A DNA stretch of 64,000 nucleotides from an uncultured Lachnospiraceae bacterium. Its GTDB lineage: Bacteria > Bacillota > Clostridia > Lachnospirales > Lachnospiraceae. Location of the stretch: contig CAJTOO010000001.1 in the NCBI GenBank assembly GCA_910577735.1, forward strand, positions 197,439 through 261,438, read 5' to 3'. The notes beneath the pieces are model-generated. The model saw only the letters and a list, made by a program, of their open reading frames with translations. It made no database searches and was not told the origin of the DNA. Shown piece by piece: positions 26,063 through 36,522 of the stretch; position 1 is the first letter of the stretch, and each line of letters opens with the position of its first letter. Both the position numbers and the translations under genes were made by a program.

Positions 26063-27556
26063 ATGGATTTTGTCTGTAATTTCCCCTTTTTCTCTATCCT
26101 GTTAAGCCTCTTTTCGGGAACCATATGTTCCATCCTTCCCGGGAAGGCCGCTAAAGTGGTCAACCGCCTGGTCCTGATAGCAGTGGGCACAATGTCCGGA
26201 ATATTGCTTTTGTATCTGCTTGGCACAGGCGAGAGCTTTGTCTATTGGATGGGACATTTCCCCGCTCCCTGGGGCAATGAAATCAGAGCCGGTGTCCTGG
26301 AAGCCGGCATGGCGTTGTTTTTCTGTATTATCATGTATTTATCCATGGCCGGCGGCGCACATAAGCTGTTTGATGAGGTGGAGGAGAGCAAACACAACCT
26401 GTATTATATCCTTATCAATCTGCTCTTAAGTTCTCTGCTGGCACTGGTCTATACCAACGACATGTTCACAGCCTATGTGTTCGTGGAGATCAATACCATC
26501 TCCGCCTGCGGTCTGATCATGATCCGGCAGGTAGGGCGGACCATCGAAGCCGCTGTGCGTTATATGATCATGAGCCTTCTGGGCTCAGGACTTTTATTGT
26601 TTGGTCTGTGTATCATGTACGACCTGACCGGTCATCTTCTGATGAGTAATATCAAAGAGTCTGTGGCCCTCCTGATGCAAAACGGCGACTACCAGATTCC
26701 CCTGATTGTCTCTGTGGCTTTGATGTGTATCGGTCTGTGTATCAAAAGCGCCCTGTTTCCTTTTCATGCCTGGCTGCCGGACGCCTATGGATACTCTACG
26801 GTATCCTCGGCGGCAATCTTATCTAGTCTGGTATCCAAGGGTTATATTTTCCTGCTGATCAAGATGATTTACCGTGTGATCGGCTTTGATATCTTTAATA
26901 ACACCCGGATCATTGATGTGCTGTTTGTCTTTGGGTTAATGGGTATGATTTTTGGCTCCTTAAGCGCTATCAAAGAAAACGATATCCGCCGGATGATCGC
27001 TTTCTCTTCGGTGGCACAGATTGGCTATATTTACATGGGTTTTGGCATGGGCACGCAGGCCGGTATGGTGGCCAGTGTCTTTCATATCCTCTCCCATGCC
27101 GCCACCAAGTCCCTGCTGTTCATTGCAGCCATCGGTCTGACAGAAGTATCCGGAGGAAGCCGGAAGTTTATTGACCTGACCGGCTCCGGCTATCGTAATA
27201 AGTGGTCAGGCGTAGCCTTTACCGCCGGTTCACTGTCCATGGTGGGTGTACCGCTGTTTTCCGGCTTTATCAGCAAACTGCTGTTTGCCCAGGCTGCCGT
27301 ACAGGTGGAAGGCAAAATGCTGGCAGCCCTGATTGTCTTAGGCATCAGTACTGTCTTAAATGCTGTTTATTTCATGAAGACAGTGATCCGCATCTATGCC
27401 ACAACAGAGGATGCTCCCTATCCTTGTATGACCTTCAAGGACATGAAACCTTACGCTGTGGTACTGGTATTTTTCATAATCGTAAATGTAATTCTTGGCG
27501 TCAGTTCCCAGCCGATTGTGAATATGATCGAGCAGGGGCTTGCCATGTTCGCATAG
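26063..27556 (+). CDS. mrpD: MrpD/NuoN-like proton-translocating subunit
   Basis: 497 residues, about 14 helices. The conserved channel residues of the family are visible: Glu in AYVFVEINTISACGLIM and Lys in CIGLCIKSALFPFHAWLPDA. Cation or proton translocation within the complex is expected. First of four NuoL/M/N-type subunits in a row; 12 bases separate it from the next. Confidence 0.9.
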   Translation: MDFVCNFPFFSILLSLFSGTICSILPGKAAKVVNRLVLIAVGTMSGILLLYLLGTGESFVYWMGHFPAPWGNEIRAGVLEAGMALFFCIIMYLSMAGGAHKLFDEVEESKHNLYYILINLLLSSLLALVYTNDMFTAYVFVEINTISACGLIMIRQVGRTIEAAVRYMIMSLLGSGLLLFGLCIMYDLTGHLLMSNIKESVALLMQNGDYQIPLIVSVALMCIGLCIKSALFPFHAWLPDAYGYSTVSSAAILSSLVSKGYIFLLIKMIYRVIGFDIFNNTRIIDVLFVFGLMGMIFGSLSAIKENDIRRMIAFSSVAQIGYIYMGFGMGTQAGMVASVFHILSHAATKSLLFIAAIGLTEVSGGSRKFIDLTGSGYRNKWSGVAFTAGSLSMVGVPLFSGFISKLLFAQAAVQVEGKMLAALIVLGISTVLNAVYFMKTVIRIYATTEDAPYPCMTFKDMKPYAVVLVFFIIVNVILGVSSQPIVNMIEQGLAMFA

Positions 27557-27568
27557 GAAGGTGATGAC

Positions 27569-29038
27569 ATGTATTTGATACTTTTACCCATACTTTTTCC
27601 GATTCTGGCCGGATTCGCTATTCTGGTCTTCCCAAAAGAACCGGACCGGAGACTGCTCACTGCAACAGCGGGTACCTGCCTCGTCATCACAGGTGCATTG
27701 GTTCTTTGCACACTGCTTTCAGCCAGCCAGGAACTTATGCTGTTTCACCTGACGGAAACACTGCCCATATATTTTAAAATAGATGAAACAGGCATCACCT
27801 TTTCTTTCCTGACAGTCATTGTTTTTATCTGTGCAGGCTTTTTTTCTTTCGCATACATGAAACATGAGCAGAATGAGAAGCGCTACTATGGCTTTTATCT
27901 GATGGCATTCGGCGTGTTAAATGCCCTCTGCTTTGCCGGAAATCTGATCACCTTTTATCTTTTCTTTGAATTATTAACGCTGTCCTCTTTTCCTCTGGTA
28001 CTGCATACCGGCAGTAAGGAGGCAATCATGGCTGGATTAAAATATTTATTTTACTCTCTGTGCGGTGCGTATGCCTCCCTGTTTGGTATCTATTTCCTCT
28101 ACCATAACTGTGATACCCTGACTTTTACGGCAGGCGGCGTTTTAAAGGCTTCTGCCGCTTCCGCGGAAGGCCGTTTCTTCTTGCTGATCGCTTTTGTGAT
28201 GATTCTGGGCTTCGGTGTGAAAGCCGGTATGGTGCCCATGCACGCCTGGCTCCCCACTGCCCATCCGGTTGCACCGGCGCCGGCCTCCGCAACCCTTTCG
28301 GCGGTGATTGTAAAAGCCGGCGTACTGGCTTTAATCCGGGTGGTTTATTATATCATCGGCCCGGACTTTCTAAGAGGAAGCTGGGTACAGACCGCATGGC
28401 TGACTCTTTCACTCACCACTGTTTTCCTGGGCTCCATGCTGGCTTACCGAGAACCTGTACTGAAGAAACGGCTGGCATACTCCACCGTAAGTCAGCTTTC
28501 CTATATTCTCTTTGGCCTTGCAGTCATGAATAAAGAGGCATTTACAGGCGGGCTCTTACACGTACTGGCCCACGGCTTTATCAAGGGCACTCTTTTTCTG
28601 ATTGCCGGCGCGATCATCTATACCACAGGCAAAACCAGGGTAGATGAATTACGCGGCATCGGCAAGGAAATGCCCCTTACCATGTGGTGCTATACCATTG
28701 TATCCCTGGGATTAATCGGTATTCCGCCCACAGGAGGTTTTATCAGCAAATGGTATCTGGCCACAGGCGGACTTGCCGGCGATATCGGTATCTTCCGCTA
28801 TCTGGGTCCGGCGATTCTGCTGCTCAGTGCACTGCTTACCGCCGGCTATCTTCTGCCGCTTACGATTCAGGGATTTTTCCCCGGGGCCGATTACGACTAT
28901 ACATCGTTGCACAGACAGGAGCCCTGTCATTTGATGACAATACCAATCGTATTACTGACAGTATTGTCAGTTTTAATCGGTCTGTTTCCCAATATTGTTG
29001 TTGCTTACCTGACGAATTTCGTCAGTACTCTGTTGTAA
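27569..29038 (+). CDS. NuoM/MrpD-like proton-translocating subunit 2
   Basis: 489 residues, about 14 helices. The channel Glu is in FYLFFELLTLSSFPLVLHT and the Lys in GFGVKAGMVPMHAWLPTAHP; the second Lys region (PVLKKRLAYSTVSQLSYILF) is also present. Similar to the next gene, suggesting duplication. RBS GGAAGGTGA precedes the ATG. Confidence 0.9.
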   Translation: MYLILLPILFPILAGFAILVFPKEPDRRLLTATAGTCLVITGALVLCTLLSASQELMLFHLTETLPIYFKIDETGITFSFLTVIVFICAGFFSFAYMKHEQNEKRYYGFYLMAFGVLNALCFAGNLITFYLFFELLTLSSFPLVLHTGSKEAIMAGLKYLFYSLCGAYASLFGIYFLYHNCDTLTFTAGGVLKASAASAEGRFFLLIAFVMILGFGVKAGMVPMHAWLPTAHPVAPAPASATLSAVIVKAGVLALIRVVYYIIGPDFLRGSWVQTAWLTLSLTTVFLGSMLAYREPVLKKRLAYSTVSQLSYILFGLAVMNKEAFTGGLLHVLAHGFIKGTLFLIAGAIIYTTGKTRVDELRGIGKEMPLTMWCYTIVSLGLIGIPPTGGFISKWYLATGGLAGDIGIFRYLGPAILLLSALLTAGYLLPLTIQGFFPGADYDYTSLHRQEPCHLMTIPIVLLTVLSVLIGLFPNIVVAYLTNFVSTLL

Positions 29039-29054
29039 GAAAGGAGAAGCCGCT

Positions 29055-30518
29055 ATGATCATTTGCATAATTCTGCTGCCCCTCATTGCCGGGATTCTGG
29101 TGCCCCTGCTTCCCTTTCACAAAAGATGGTACAAGGAACTCTTCCTGGAGGGCGCTGTCATTTTAAACAGCATTCTGGTCTGGTATCTCTTATTACACCA
29201 TTCCGAAAGCACCTTCCTGCTGGCCCACTTTACAGGCGACCTGAACATCAGTTTCCGGGTGGACGGCATGAGCATGATATTCGCCGGCCTGGTCTCCGGA
29301 CTTTGGCCCTTTGCCACCCTGTATGCCTTTGAGTATATGACCAAGGAAGAACATGAAAATACTTTTTTCCTTTTTTATACCATGACCTATGGTGTGACGC
29401 TTGGCATCGCCTTTGCCGCCAATCTGCTGACCATGTATTTCTTCTACGAATTGTTAACATTGGTCACTGTGCCTCTCGTCATGCACACGCTGACCAGAGA
29501 AGCCATCCTTGCCAGCAGGAAATACTTATATTATTCTTTGGGCGGCGCTGCATTTGCCTTCATCGGTCTGATTATGATCATTGTCTATGGAAACAGCACG
29601 GACTTTATTCTGGGCGGTGTACTGAATCTGGCAAAGGTTGGTGATAAGACCAATATCTTATTGTTCATCTATGTGATGGCCTTCATGGGATTCGGCGTCA
29701 AGGCCGCCGTCTGCCCTTTTAACTCCTGGCTTCCCCAGGCCGGCGTTGCACCCACCCCTGTCACAGCACTGTTACATGCCGTGGCTGTGGTCAAATCAGG
29801 TGCCTTCGCCATTATCAGGCTGACTTATTACAGCTTCGGTACCGATTTCCTGCGGGGGACCTGGGCACAGACTACGGTGATGATCGTTGTCATGTTTACC
29901 ATTGTGTATGGCTGCAGCCGTGCGCTGAAAGAAACCCATATCAAGCGCAGACTGGCCTACTCCACCATAAGCAATCTGTCCTATATCCTGTTTGGCGCAG
30001 TAATCATGACGCCCCTAGGACTTATGGGCGCCATCACCCATCTGGTATTCCACGCCGTGATGAAGATCAGTTCCTTCTTCTGTGCCGGCGCCATCATGCA
30101 CCAGACCGATAAGCGCTATATACACGAACTGAACGGCCTGGGTTATAGAATGCCCTGGGTGTTCACTGTCTTTACCCTTTCCTCCCTTGCGCTCATGGGT
30201 GTGCCGGGGCTTTCTGGTTTCATCAGTAAGTGGAATCTGGCCGAGGCAGCGGTGGACAGTAACAATCCCCTTGCATACGCGGGCATTGCCTGCCTTCTGG
30301 TATCGGCATTGCTGACAGCAATCTATATGCTTTCCATTGTGGTGCGGGCCTTCTTCCCCGGCAAAGATTTTGATGACAGTGCCGTGCAAAACGTACACGA
30401 CCCCAACTGGAAAATGCTTTTACCGCTTTGTGTGTTTACTGCCTTTATCATTTTATTTGGGATACATTCACAGCCGATTGTAAATTTCTTTTATCGTGTG
30501 GCAGCCGGCATATATTAA
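29055..30518 (+). CDS. NuoM/MrpD-like proton-translocating subunit 3
   Basis: 487 residues. Channel motifs are MYFFYELLTLVTVPLVMHT and FGVKAAVCPFNSWLPQAG, then HIKRRLAYSTISNLSYILF. HAWLP of the neighbours is replaced by NSWLP. It is close in length and layout to the preceding subunit, consistent with an in-cluster duplication. RBS AAAGGAGAA precedes ATG 29055. Confidence 0.9.
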   Translation: MIICIILLPLIAGILVPLLPFHKRWYKELFLEGAVILNSILVWYLLLHHSESTFLLAHFTGDLNISFRVDGMSMIFAGLVSGLWPFATLYAFEYMTKEEHENTFFLFYTMTYGVTLGIAFAANLLTMYFFYELLTLVTVPLVMHTLTREAILASRKYLYYSLGGAAFAFIGLIMIIVYGNSTDFILGGVLNLAKVGDKTNILLFIYVMAFMGFGVKAAVCPFNSWLPQAGVAPTPVTALLHAVAVVKSGAFAIIRLTYYSFGTDFLRGTWAQTTVMIVVMFTIVYGCSRALKETHIKRRLAYSTISNLSYILFGAVIMTPLGLMGAITHLVFHAVMKISSFFCAGAIMHQTDKRYIHELNGLGYRMPWVFTVFTLSSLALMGVPGLSGFISKWNLAEAAVDSNNPLAYAGIACLLVSALLTAIYMLSIVVRAFFPGKDFDDSAVQNVHDPNWKMLLPLCVFTAFIILFGIHSQPIVNFFYRVAAGIY

Positions 30519-30547
30519 GCAGTACTTTTGCAAGAAACGAGGAAAAT

Positions 30548-32668
30548 ATGAACATATTAATCTGCAGTACCATTTTTCTGCCAATGGCAGCGGCAATCCT
30601 ATGTTACGCCGCAGGCCGATTTCATAAAACCGCCAGAGACTATCTGGCCTGCGCCGCCACAGGCATCACCTTTATCATATGCCTGTATCTGGCCATACAG
30701 ACAATCAACCACAATGATTCCGGAATCCTTTGGGAAATCCCCTATGTCTGCGGCATGGGACTGCATTTTACACTGGATGGCTTCCGTGGACTCTACGGGA
30801 CAATTGCCGCATTTATGTGGTTTATGAGTACGCTCTTTTCCCGAGAATACTTTGCACACTATCACAACCGCAATCGCTACTATCTGTTCCTGCTTCTTAC
30901 GTTAGGAGCCACGGAAGGCGTATTTTTTTCAGCAGATTTCTATACTACCTTTATTTTCTTTGAGATTATGTCCCTCACCTCCTATGTGTGGGTGGCTCAT
31001 GATGAACGAAAAGAATCCCTGCGCGCTGCCAGTACGTACCTGGCAGTGGCAGTCATCGGCGGCCTGGTAATGTTAATGGGCATCTTCCTGCTGTATGATA
31101 CGGCAGGTACTTTATTCTTCCGGGATTTGTCCGGTATTCTCTTACGCAGCAGCAGCTCTGATTCCGCGCAAATCTGGATTGCCGGCCTGTGCCTGTTGTT
31201 TGGTTTCGGCGCCAAAGCCGGCGCCTTTCCGCTTCATATCTGGCTGCCGAAAGCGCATCCTGTGGCTCCGGCCCCGGCGTCTGCTCTTCTGTCCGGCATC
31301 CTGACCAAGGCCGGTATGTACGGTATCTTAATCCTGACAGCCTGCCTGTTTCTGGGCTCTTCCCTCTGGGGCGGCCTGATTCTGCTCCTTGGCGTATTTA
31401 CTATGGTAATCGGTGCCCTGCTGGCACTGCTTTCCATAGACCTGAAAAGGACACTGGCCTGCTCTTCCGTCTCCCAGATCGGCTTTATTCTGGTAGGCAC
31501 AGGCATGTCTGGTCTGCTCGGCGAAGATAACGTTCTTGCCATGCGGGGCAGCCTGCTCCATATGGTGAATCATTCTCTGATCAAGTTGGTGCTTTTTATG
31601 GCTGCCGGTGTGGTTTTCATGAATATACACAAACTGGATCTGAATGAAATCCGCGGTTTTGGACGTAAAAAGCCGCTCCTTCATTATATATTCCTGATGG
31701 GAGCCCTGGGAATCGGCGGTATCCCTCTCTGGAACGGATATATCAGCAAGACCCTGCTTCACGAGAGCATTGCGGAATACATGCTCTTGCTCCGCTCAGG
31801 CACGATTACAGGATTTTACAGCATCTCTTTCATGAAGGGTGTAGAATGGATATTCCTGATAAGCGGCGGCCTGACCGTTGCTTATATGAGCAAACTCTAT
31901 GCCTGCCTTTTCCTGGAAAAAAACACAGATGCCAGCCTGCAGGAAAAGTATGACGGCATGAAACATTATATGAACAAAACAAGCGCTTCTGTTCTTGTCA
32001 TAAGTGCCGCTCTGCTGCCGCTTATGGGGCTTTTACCCGGTATCATCATGGACCCTGTTGCCGATATGGGGCAGGCGTTTTTACAGACCGGCTCTTTGCC
32101 AGAACCCCTGTCCTACTTCTCTCTCAAAAACCTGAGTGGTGCCGCTGTTTCCCTGTTTATTGGCGCCTTTCTTTACTTTGTGGTGGTACGCTTCTGGCTG
32201 ATGAAACGAACCGGTCAACAAAAAACGGAACGGATATATGTGAACCACCTTCCACACTGGATGGATCTGGAGGAACTGCTTTATCGCCCTGTCCTGTTAA
32301 AAATCCTGCCCTTTACCTTCGGCATGATCTGTCGGTTTTTAGACAGCCTTGTAGATACTATTGTGGTTATATTGCGTAAAACGCTTTTGCGCGACAGCAA
32401 ACTGCCCCGGGAATTGCCGCAGGGTACTCCTCTTACCCACATGTGTGCCTGCATAGCCGCATGGATACAATGGCTGGGAAATCAGACCATACACAAAAAG
32501 CATCCCAGGAATCAGGATTATGATCATAAGTTTGCCCTGTTCTATGAAGAACTCAGTGAAAACAGTATGATGATCGCCCGCAGTATGTCCTTTGGATTGC
32601 TGCTCTTCTGCATTGGCTTAATCTTGACCGTTGCCTATCTTTTTATTAAGGATGTGTTTGGACTGTAA
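30548..32668 (+). CDS. NuoL/MrpA-N-like proton-translocating subunit
   Basis: 706 residues from ATG 30548, supported by GAGGAAA just upstream; the frame extends back into the previous gene without a good start. About 16 helices. Motifs: TTFIFFEIMSLTSYVWVAHD, FGAKAGAFPLHIWLPKAHP and LKRTLACSSVSQIGFILVG. The C-terminal 150 residues hold a long soluble stretch and a last helix, recalling the lateral helix of NuoL. It completes the operon, and a terminator follows. Confidence 0.88.
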   Translation: MNILICSTIFLPMAAAILCYAAGRFHKTARDYLACAATGITFIICLYLAIQTINHNDSGILWEIPYVCGMGLHFTLDGFRGLYGTIAAFMWFMSTLFSREYFAHYHNRNRYYLFLLLTLGATEGVFFSADFYTTFIFFEIMSLTSYVWVAHDERKESLRAASTYLAVAVIGGLVMLMGIFLLYDTAGTLFFRDLSGILLRSSSSDSAQIWIAGLCLLFGFGAKAGAFPLHIWLPKAHPVAPAPASALLSGILTKAGMYGILILTACLFLGSSLWGGLILLLGVFTMVIGALLALLSIDLKRTLACSSVSQIGFILVGTGMSGLLGEDNVLAMRGSLLHMVNHSLIKLVLFMAAGVVFMNIHKLDLNEIRGFGRKKPLLHYIFLMGALGIGGIPLWNGYISKTLLHESIAEYMLLLRSGTITGFYSISFMKGVEWIFLISGGLTVAYMSKLYACLFLEKNTDASLQEKYDGMKHYMNKTSASVLVISAALLPLMGLLPGIIMDPVADMGQAFLQTGSLPEPLSYFSLKNLSGAAVSLFIGAFLYFVVVRFWLMKRTGQQKTERIYVNHLPHWMDLEELLYRPVLLKILPFTFGMICRFLDSLVDTIVVILRKTLLRDSKLPRELPQGTPLTHMCACIAAWIQWLGNQTIHKKHPRNQDYDHKFALFYEELSENSMMIARSMSFGLLLFCIGLILTVAYLFIKDVFGL

Positions 32669-32737
32669 ACTATAAAAAGCACGCAATCTGCACGTCCTGT
32701 CCTTTTTCTCCGCCCTCATCAGCCACCACCGTACAGT

Positions 32738-32767
32738 AAAAGAGGCAGCTAATCGCCGCCTCTTTTT
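32738..32767. terminator. Terminator between the antiporter operon and the GLUG-repeat gene
   Basis: Stem AAAAGAGGC (32738-32746) with GCCTCTTTT (32758-32766) is T-rich on both strands, so it can serve both converging transcripts. Confidence 0.8.
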
Positions 32768-32805
32768 ATCATCATATACAAAACCCTATTCCGCCAACCA
32801 AATTC

Positions 32806-35800
32806 TTATACTGCTTCCGCTTCCGGAATCGACGTTCTCTTCCTTTTCCTTCTGTGCCTTATACCCACCGCCACAACCAGAACGATTACCGCCAGTCCGC
32901 CAATGACAATATAGACCAGATAATCCATAATCCCACTTTCCGCCTGACAGGAAACCATCTCCACTTCATTGCCTTCTACCGTAAATAAATGATAAATGCC
33001 CATCATTTCTGTCTCTATCGGTGTCCAGCCGCTGCCGCTTTTCACGTAAATCGCGATTCCATCCGTCTGGCCCTGCGGAGCCTGATATCGTATCTGATGT
33101 TTCTCATTACCATCTTCCGGAAAAGAAATCTTCCAACGTTCCAGCATTTCATCCGGTTCGATATCTTCTATGACTATCCCTTCTGTATCGCACTTTGTGT
33201 CCTCTAATTTATCCTCCGTCTTAAAGGTTCCATCCACTAAGACTGCTGACTGTCCATTATCCCTGATCTCGCTCCCTGCCAGTGTCGTCAGATAACGTAC
33301 ATACTCCACCGTCACATCCTCATCAGCCAAAACGCGACTGATTTCTTTAATATCCCAATCTGCATAAAAGCCTTCCTTCACGGGTATATTGGGATACTGC
33401 TCTGCCCGAAGGCTGCCGCCATAAGGACATTCCAGACTCTCAACCTCTTCTTCGTCCGCATAGAACGTGATACACATTGTATGAAATCTTGCCGGCAGCC
33501 CCTCTATCTCAAGCAAATCCTGATATGCAAGAGGTTCTGCTCTGCCGCTGTAACTGATCCTGTCTATTCCGGCAATCTCTTCTGACACGAAATAATTATT
33601 CTGTACTGCCTCTTCATCATTCACTCGCCCTGCGATAGCTCCATAAAAAGCAGCGGCCTCTTTCACTCTCACCATGGCACAGCTGTTCTCGATGCCGTTT
33701 CCATATCCTGCGATGCCTGCCACATACGCTCCGCCGGATACCATACATTTGGCATAACCATTGGTAATATGGGACAGTGACTGTCCGGCAATGCCGCCCA
33801 CGTAATCGCCGGATTCACTCTCTATCCTGCCATAGTTTTCACAGCGCAGAATGGTTCCCATTTCCTGCAGTCCTGCAATGCCGCCCGCATAGCTTTTCTG
33901 CGCAGTAATCACGCCATCATTGACATTCTGCCTGAGAACACACTTTGTCAGGAATGTGGAGTTTGCCCTGGCGTCCTCTATGCCTGTCACGTCACCTTCC
34001 AGGTCAAAATCATATTCTATAGCCATCGTTCCTGCAATACCTGATACATTCAGATCTGCACGGACAGTCCCGGTATTTACACAGTCCGCAACCGTTGCGT
34101 CAATGCTTTCTTCCGCATTTTCCTGCGAATTATCCTCATATATACCAGAATAGTCCATATCCAAAACACCATCCAGTGCATCGGTGTATAACAACATTAT
34201 CTCACTGAACTGATCGTTAATATCTGTCAGGTCTTCTCCCAAAAGATTACTTGAAGAAGACATTTCATCATTCAGATATCCCATATTCTCCGAAATGCTT
34301 TTCAGATTGGAATTCAGGCTCCCCGTTGTGGAACGATAGTCACCTCCCAGCTGCGGAAACACGATGTCGTCTTTCTCATTCAGCGTTTGAAAAATGCTCT
34401 TAACCTGATTCCCTGCCGTTTCCAGATTATCCGTGGCATCTTTAGCTGAATCAATGGCATCACGCAGACTTTCCCTGGCGTCCTCCGTCATTTCATCTGT
34501 GTGTCTTGTGGCAATATCCGAGATGATTTCCAGATAGTTTTCCATATCGTCCGCATAGTCCCCGCCATACTGAGCATCGGCATAATCAGATGCTCCCTGC
34601 TCTGCGTCTTTCTTTTCATCCTTCATCATCTGTGCCGCATCTTCCAGAAGTTCACGGTCCAGATCACCCTGTGCGCCTTCACCTGGAAATGCAGAAGTAT
34701 CATCAATATCCATTTGATCCGGATGTCCAAGCCAGTGCACCCATTCCGTCACTTTCAAGTAGTCTTCGGGACTGCTGCCTAACCATTCCTTTCTCAGGCC
34801 GTCTTCCTCTACAATCGGCCTCAAATCCAGTTCATTGGGATCACTATCCGTATATTTGTTATCCGAATATCTCACCTGATCTATGCAATAATTCTTATAC
34901 GCCTCCAGATAATCCGCATAATCCTCGGCGTGCTTCTCGGACGCTTCCTTGACCGCCGCTTTCGCCGCATTATACTCTTCCAGTTCTTCTGGTGTCATAT
35001 ATTGAAAAATATCCATGGAATCTACCATATCTTCCAGTTCTTTCGCGGCGTCCTTTACATTCCCCGCGGCATTCTTACTCTGGTCTATCACACCCTCATT
35101 TCTTGACGTCTCCTCCACCACATAATCAAACCGGTTGATCGCCTCATTGACAGAGTCTACCATGCCATCGGTCCATTCCACCGTCTTATCAGCCAGGAAA
35201 TAGGTATCATCCAATGCTTTGTCGGCAAAATCCCGTATCACTGTCAACCGATTAGAAAGCGTATCCGACTGGTTCCCCGCATCATCCAGCATCTTGCCAA
35301 TCTGACCATGCAGCACATTAATATGATCCGACAACTGTCTCACAATATCTTCAGACAAATCCACTGCAATATAGGGCTCTGCCTGCCCTACTATGCCGCC
35401 TACATCTTTACGCCCATAAACAATGCCGCTGTTCTCACAGGCATATAGATACCCGGACTGACGGCCGGCAATACCGCCAACATTATAGCCCACATGTTCA
35501 TATCCAATGGTACCGGTATTCCTACAACCCTGTATGATACCCGTAGAAAGACCTGCTATGCCTCCTGTATCCACATTGCTTTGAACCGCTGATGCCTTCT
35601 GTGTCTTATCAGTATTATCCTCCGGATTTAAGAGCCCTGCCTTATATTGTTCCAGATTAATATCTTCCAGGGTCTTTCCCTTATCCTCGTTGAAAATATT
35701 CACGTCCGCCCGATTGAGACAGCCCACAATATTGCCTACATTATGCCCTGCAATGCCGCCGCTGTAATGTGCTCCTATGACCGTACCGTCCGCTTTACAC

Positions 35801-36522
35801 TCCATAAGAATGCCTGTCAGCTCATTGATTCCCACAATGCCGCCCACATAGTCATTGCCTTCTATGATACCTTCATAGGCACAGTTTAAAATCACACCCC
35901 GGTTATCCCCCACAATACCGCCTACCACCATCTGTTTCCCGGAAGGTCTGACCGTTCCCTCTACTTTCAGATTGGCAATAACTGCCATAGGCTGTGTCTG
36001 GCAGAATAATCCCACATAAGACACCGAGTCCCTGATTGTTAACCCGCTTATGGTATGTCCCTGGCCATCAAAATATCCGCCGAATGTAGGAACAGAGGCA
36101 AATGCACCGCCAGAGATGGAGATGTCTTCTTCCAGATAAACCTTTTTATTCTGAGACCAGGTATCCAGCCAGCAGTTCCTGGAAAACGCCCGCAGGTCTT
36201 CCAGATCCCTTATATGTATCTCTTCCCACTCTGTTTCTTCATCATTGTAAGAATCAATCGTCTCATTGGCATCTTCCACACTGGTAACTTCTTCCTCCAC
36301 AGAGAGCTCTTCTTCCTCTGCCCAAACATTCATCACCGGCGTAATCCCTAACAGCACTGCTAATAACAAAGACACTGCTCTTCTTTTATAATATACCCTG
36401 CCCGAATCTGCAAAGCAGCTCTCGCGATTTAACTTACCAGAGTCCGCAAAGCAGTTCTCGCGATTTAACTCACCCGAGTCCGCAAAGCGGATCTCGTGAT
36501 TGAACTTATTCAATCTATGCAT
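32806..36522 (-). CDS. Large membrane-anchored GLUG-repeat protein paired with an MMPL exporter
   Basis: 1238 residues. An N-terminal leader of about 45 residues with three 12-residue repeats (FADSG.LNRE.C) precedes a signal-like helix (AVSLLLAVLLGITPVMNVWA). GLUG-type repeats follow in two blocks (for example GGIVGDNRGVILNCAYEG and YVGGIAGQSLSHITNGYAK), separated by a long coiled-coil region (about 385-800). Near the C-terminus is a membrane helix (YLVYIVIGGLAVIVLVVAVG) and a basic tail. It probably stands outside the membrane, anchored at its end. The ATG follows AGGAGG and overlaps the exporter stop by eight bases, so it is translationally coupled and may be a periplasmic-like adaptor for the exporter (inference). 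Confidence 0.75.
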   Translation of the reverse strand: MHRLNKFNHEIRFADSGELNRENCFADSGKLNRESCFADSGRVYYKRRAVSLLLAVLLGITPVMNVWAEEEELSVEEEVTSVEDANETIDSYNDEETEWEEIHIRDLEDLRAFSRNCWLDTWSQNKKVYLEEDISISGGAFASVPTFGGYFDGQGHTISGLTIRDSVSYVGLFCQTQPMAVIANLKVEGTVRPSGKQMVVGGIVGDNRGVILNCAYEGIIEGNDYVGGIVGINELTGILMECKADGTVIGAHYSGGIAGHNVGNIVGCLNRADVNIFNEDKGKTLEDINLEQYKAGLLNPEDNTDKTQKASAVQSNVDTGGIAGLSTGIIQGCRNTGTIGYEHVGYNVGGIAGRQSGYLYACENSGIVYGRKDVGGIVGQAEPYIAVDLSEDIVRQLSDHINVLHGQIGKMLDDAGNQSDTLSNRLTVIRDFADKALDDTYFLADKTVEWTDGMVDSVNEAINRFDYVVEETSRNEGVIDQSKNAAGNVKDAAKELEDMVDSMDIFQYMTPEELEEYNAAKAAVKEASEKHAEDYADYLEAYKNYCIDQVRYSDNKYTDSDPNELDLRPIVEEDGLRKEWLGSSPEDYLKVTEWVHWLGHPDQMDIDDTSAFPGEGAQGDLDRELLEDAAQMMKDEKKDAEQGASDYADAQYGGDYADDMENYLEIISDIATRHTDEMTEDARESLRDAIDSAKDATDNLETAGNQVKSIFQTLNEKDDIVFPQLGGDYRSTTGSLNSNLKSISENMGYLNDEMSSSSNLLGEDLTDINDQFSEIMLLYTDALDGVLDMDYSGIYEDNSQENAEESIDATVADCVNTGTVRADLNVSGIAGTMAIEYDFDLEGDVTGIEDARANSTFLTKCVLRQNVNDGVITAQKSYAGGIAGLQEMGTILRCENYGRIESESGDYVGGIAGQSLSHITNGYAKCMVSGGAYVAGIAGYGNGIENSCAMVRVKEAAAFYGAIAGRVNDEEAVQNNYFVSEEIAGIDRISYSGRAEPLAYQDLLEIEGLPARFHTMCITFYADEEEVESLECPYGGSLRAEQYPNIPVKEGFYADWDIKEISRVLADEDVTVEYVRYLTTLAGSEIRDNGQSAVLVDGTFKTEDKLEDTKCDTEGIVIEDIEPDEMLERWKISFPEDGNEKHQIRYQAPQGQTDGIAIYVKSGSGWTPIETEMMGIYHLFTVEGNEVEMVSCQAESGIMDYLVYIVIGGLAVIVLVVAVGIRHRRKRKRTSIPEAEAV
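36404..36511. repeat. Three tandem 36-bp repeats in the GLUG-protein leader
   Basis: Units start at 36404, 36440 and 36476, each beginning GARTCYGCAAAG on the plus strand and ending in TTCTCGCGATTTAAC-like sequence. They are in frame and encode a 12-residue repeat ahead of the signal helix. Copy number could vary by slippage. Confidence 0.8.
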
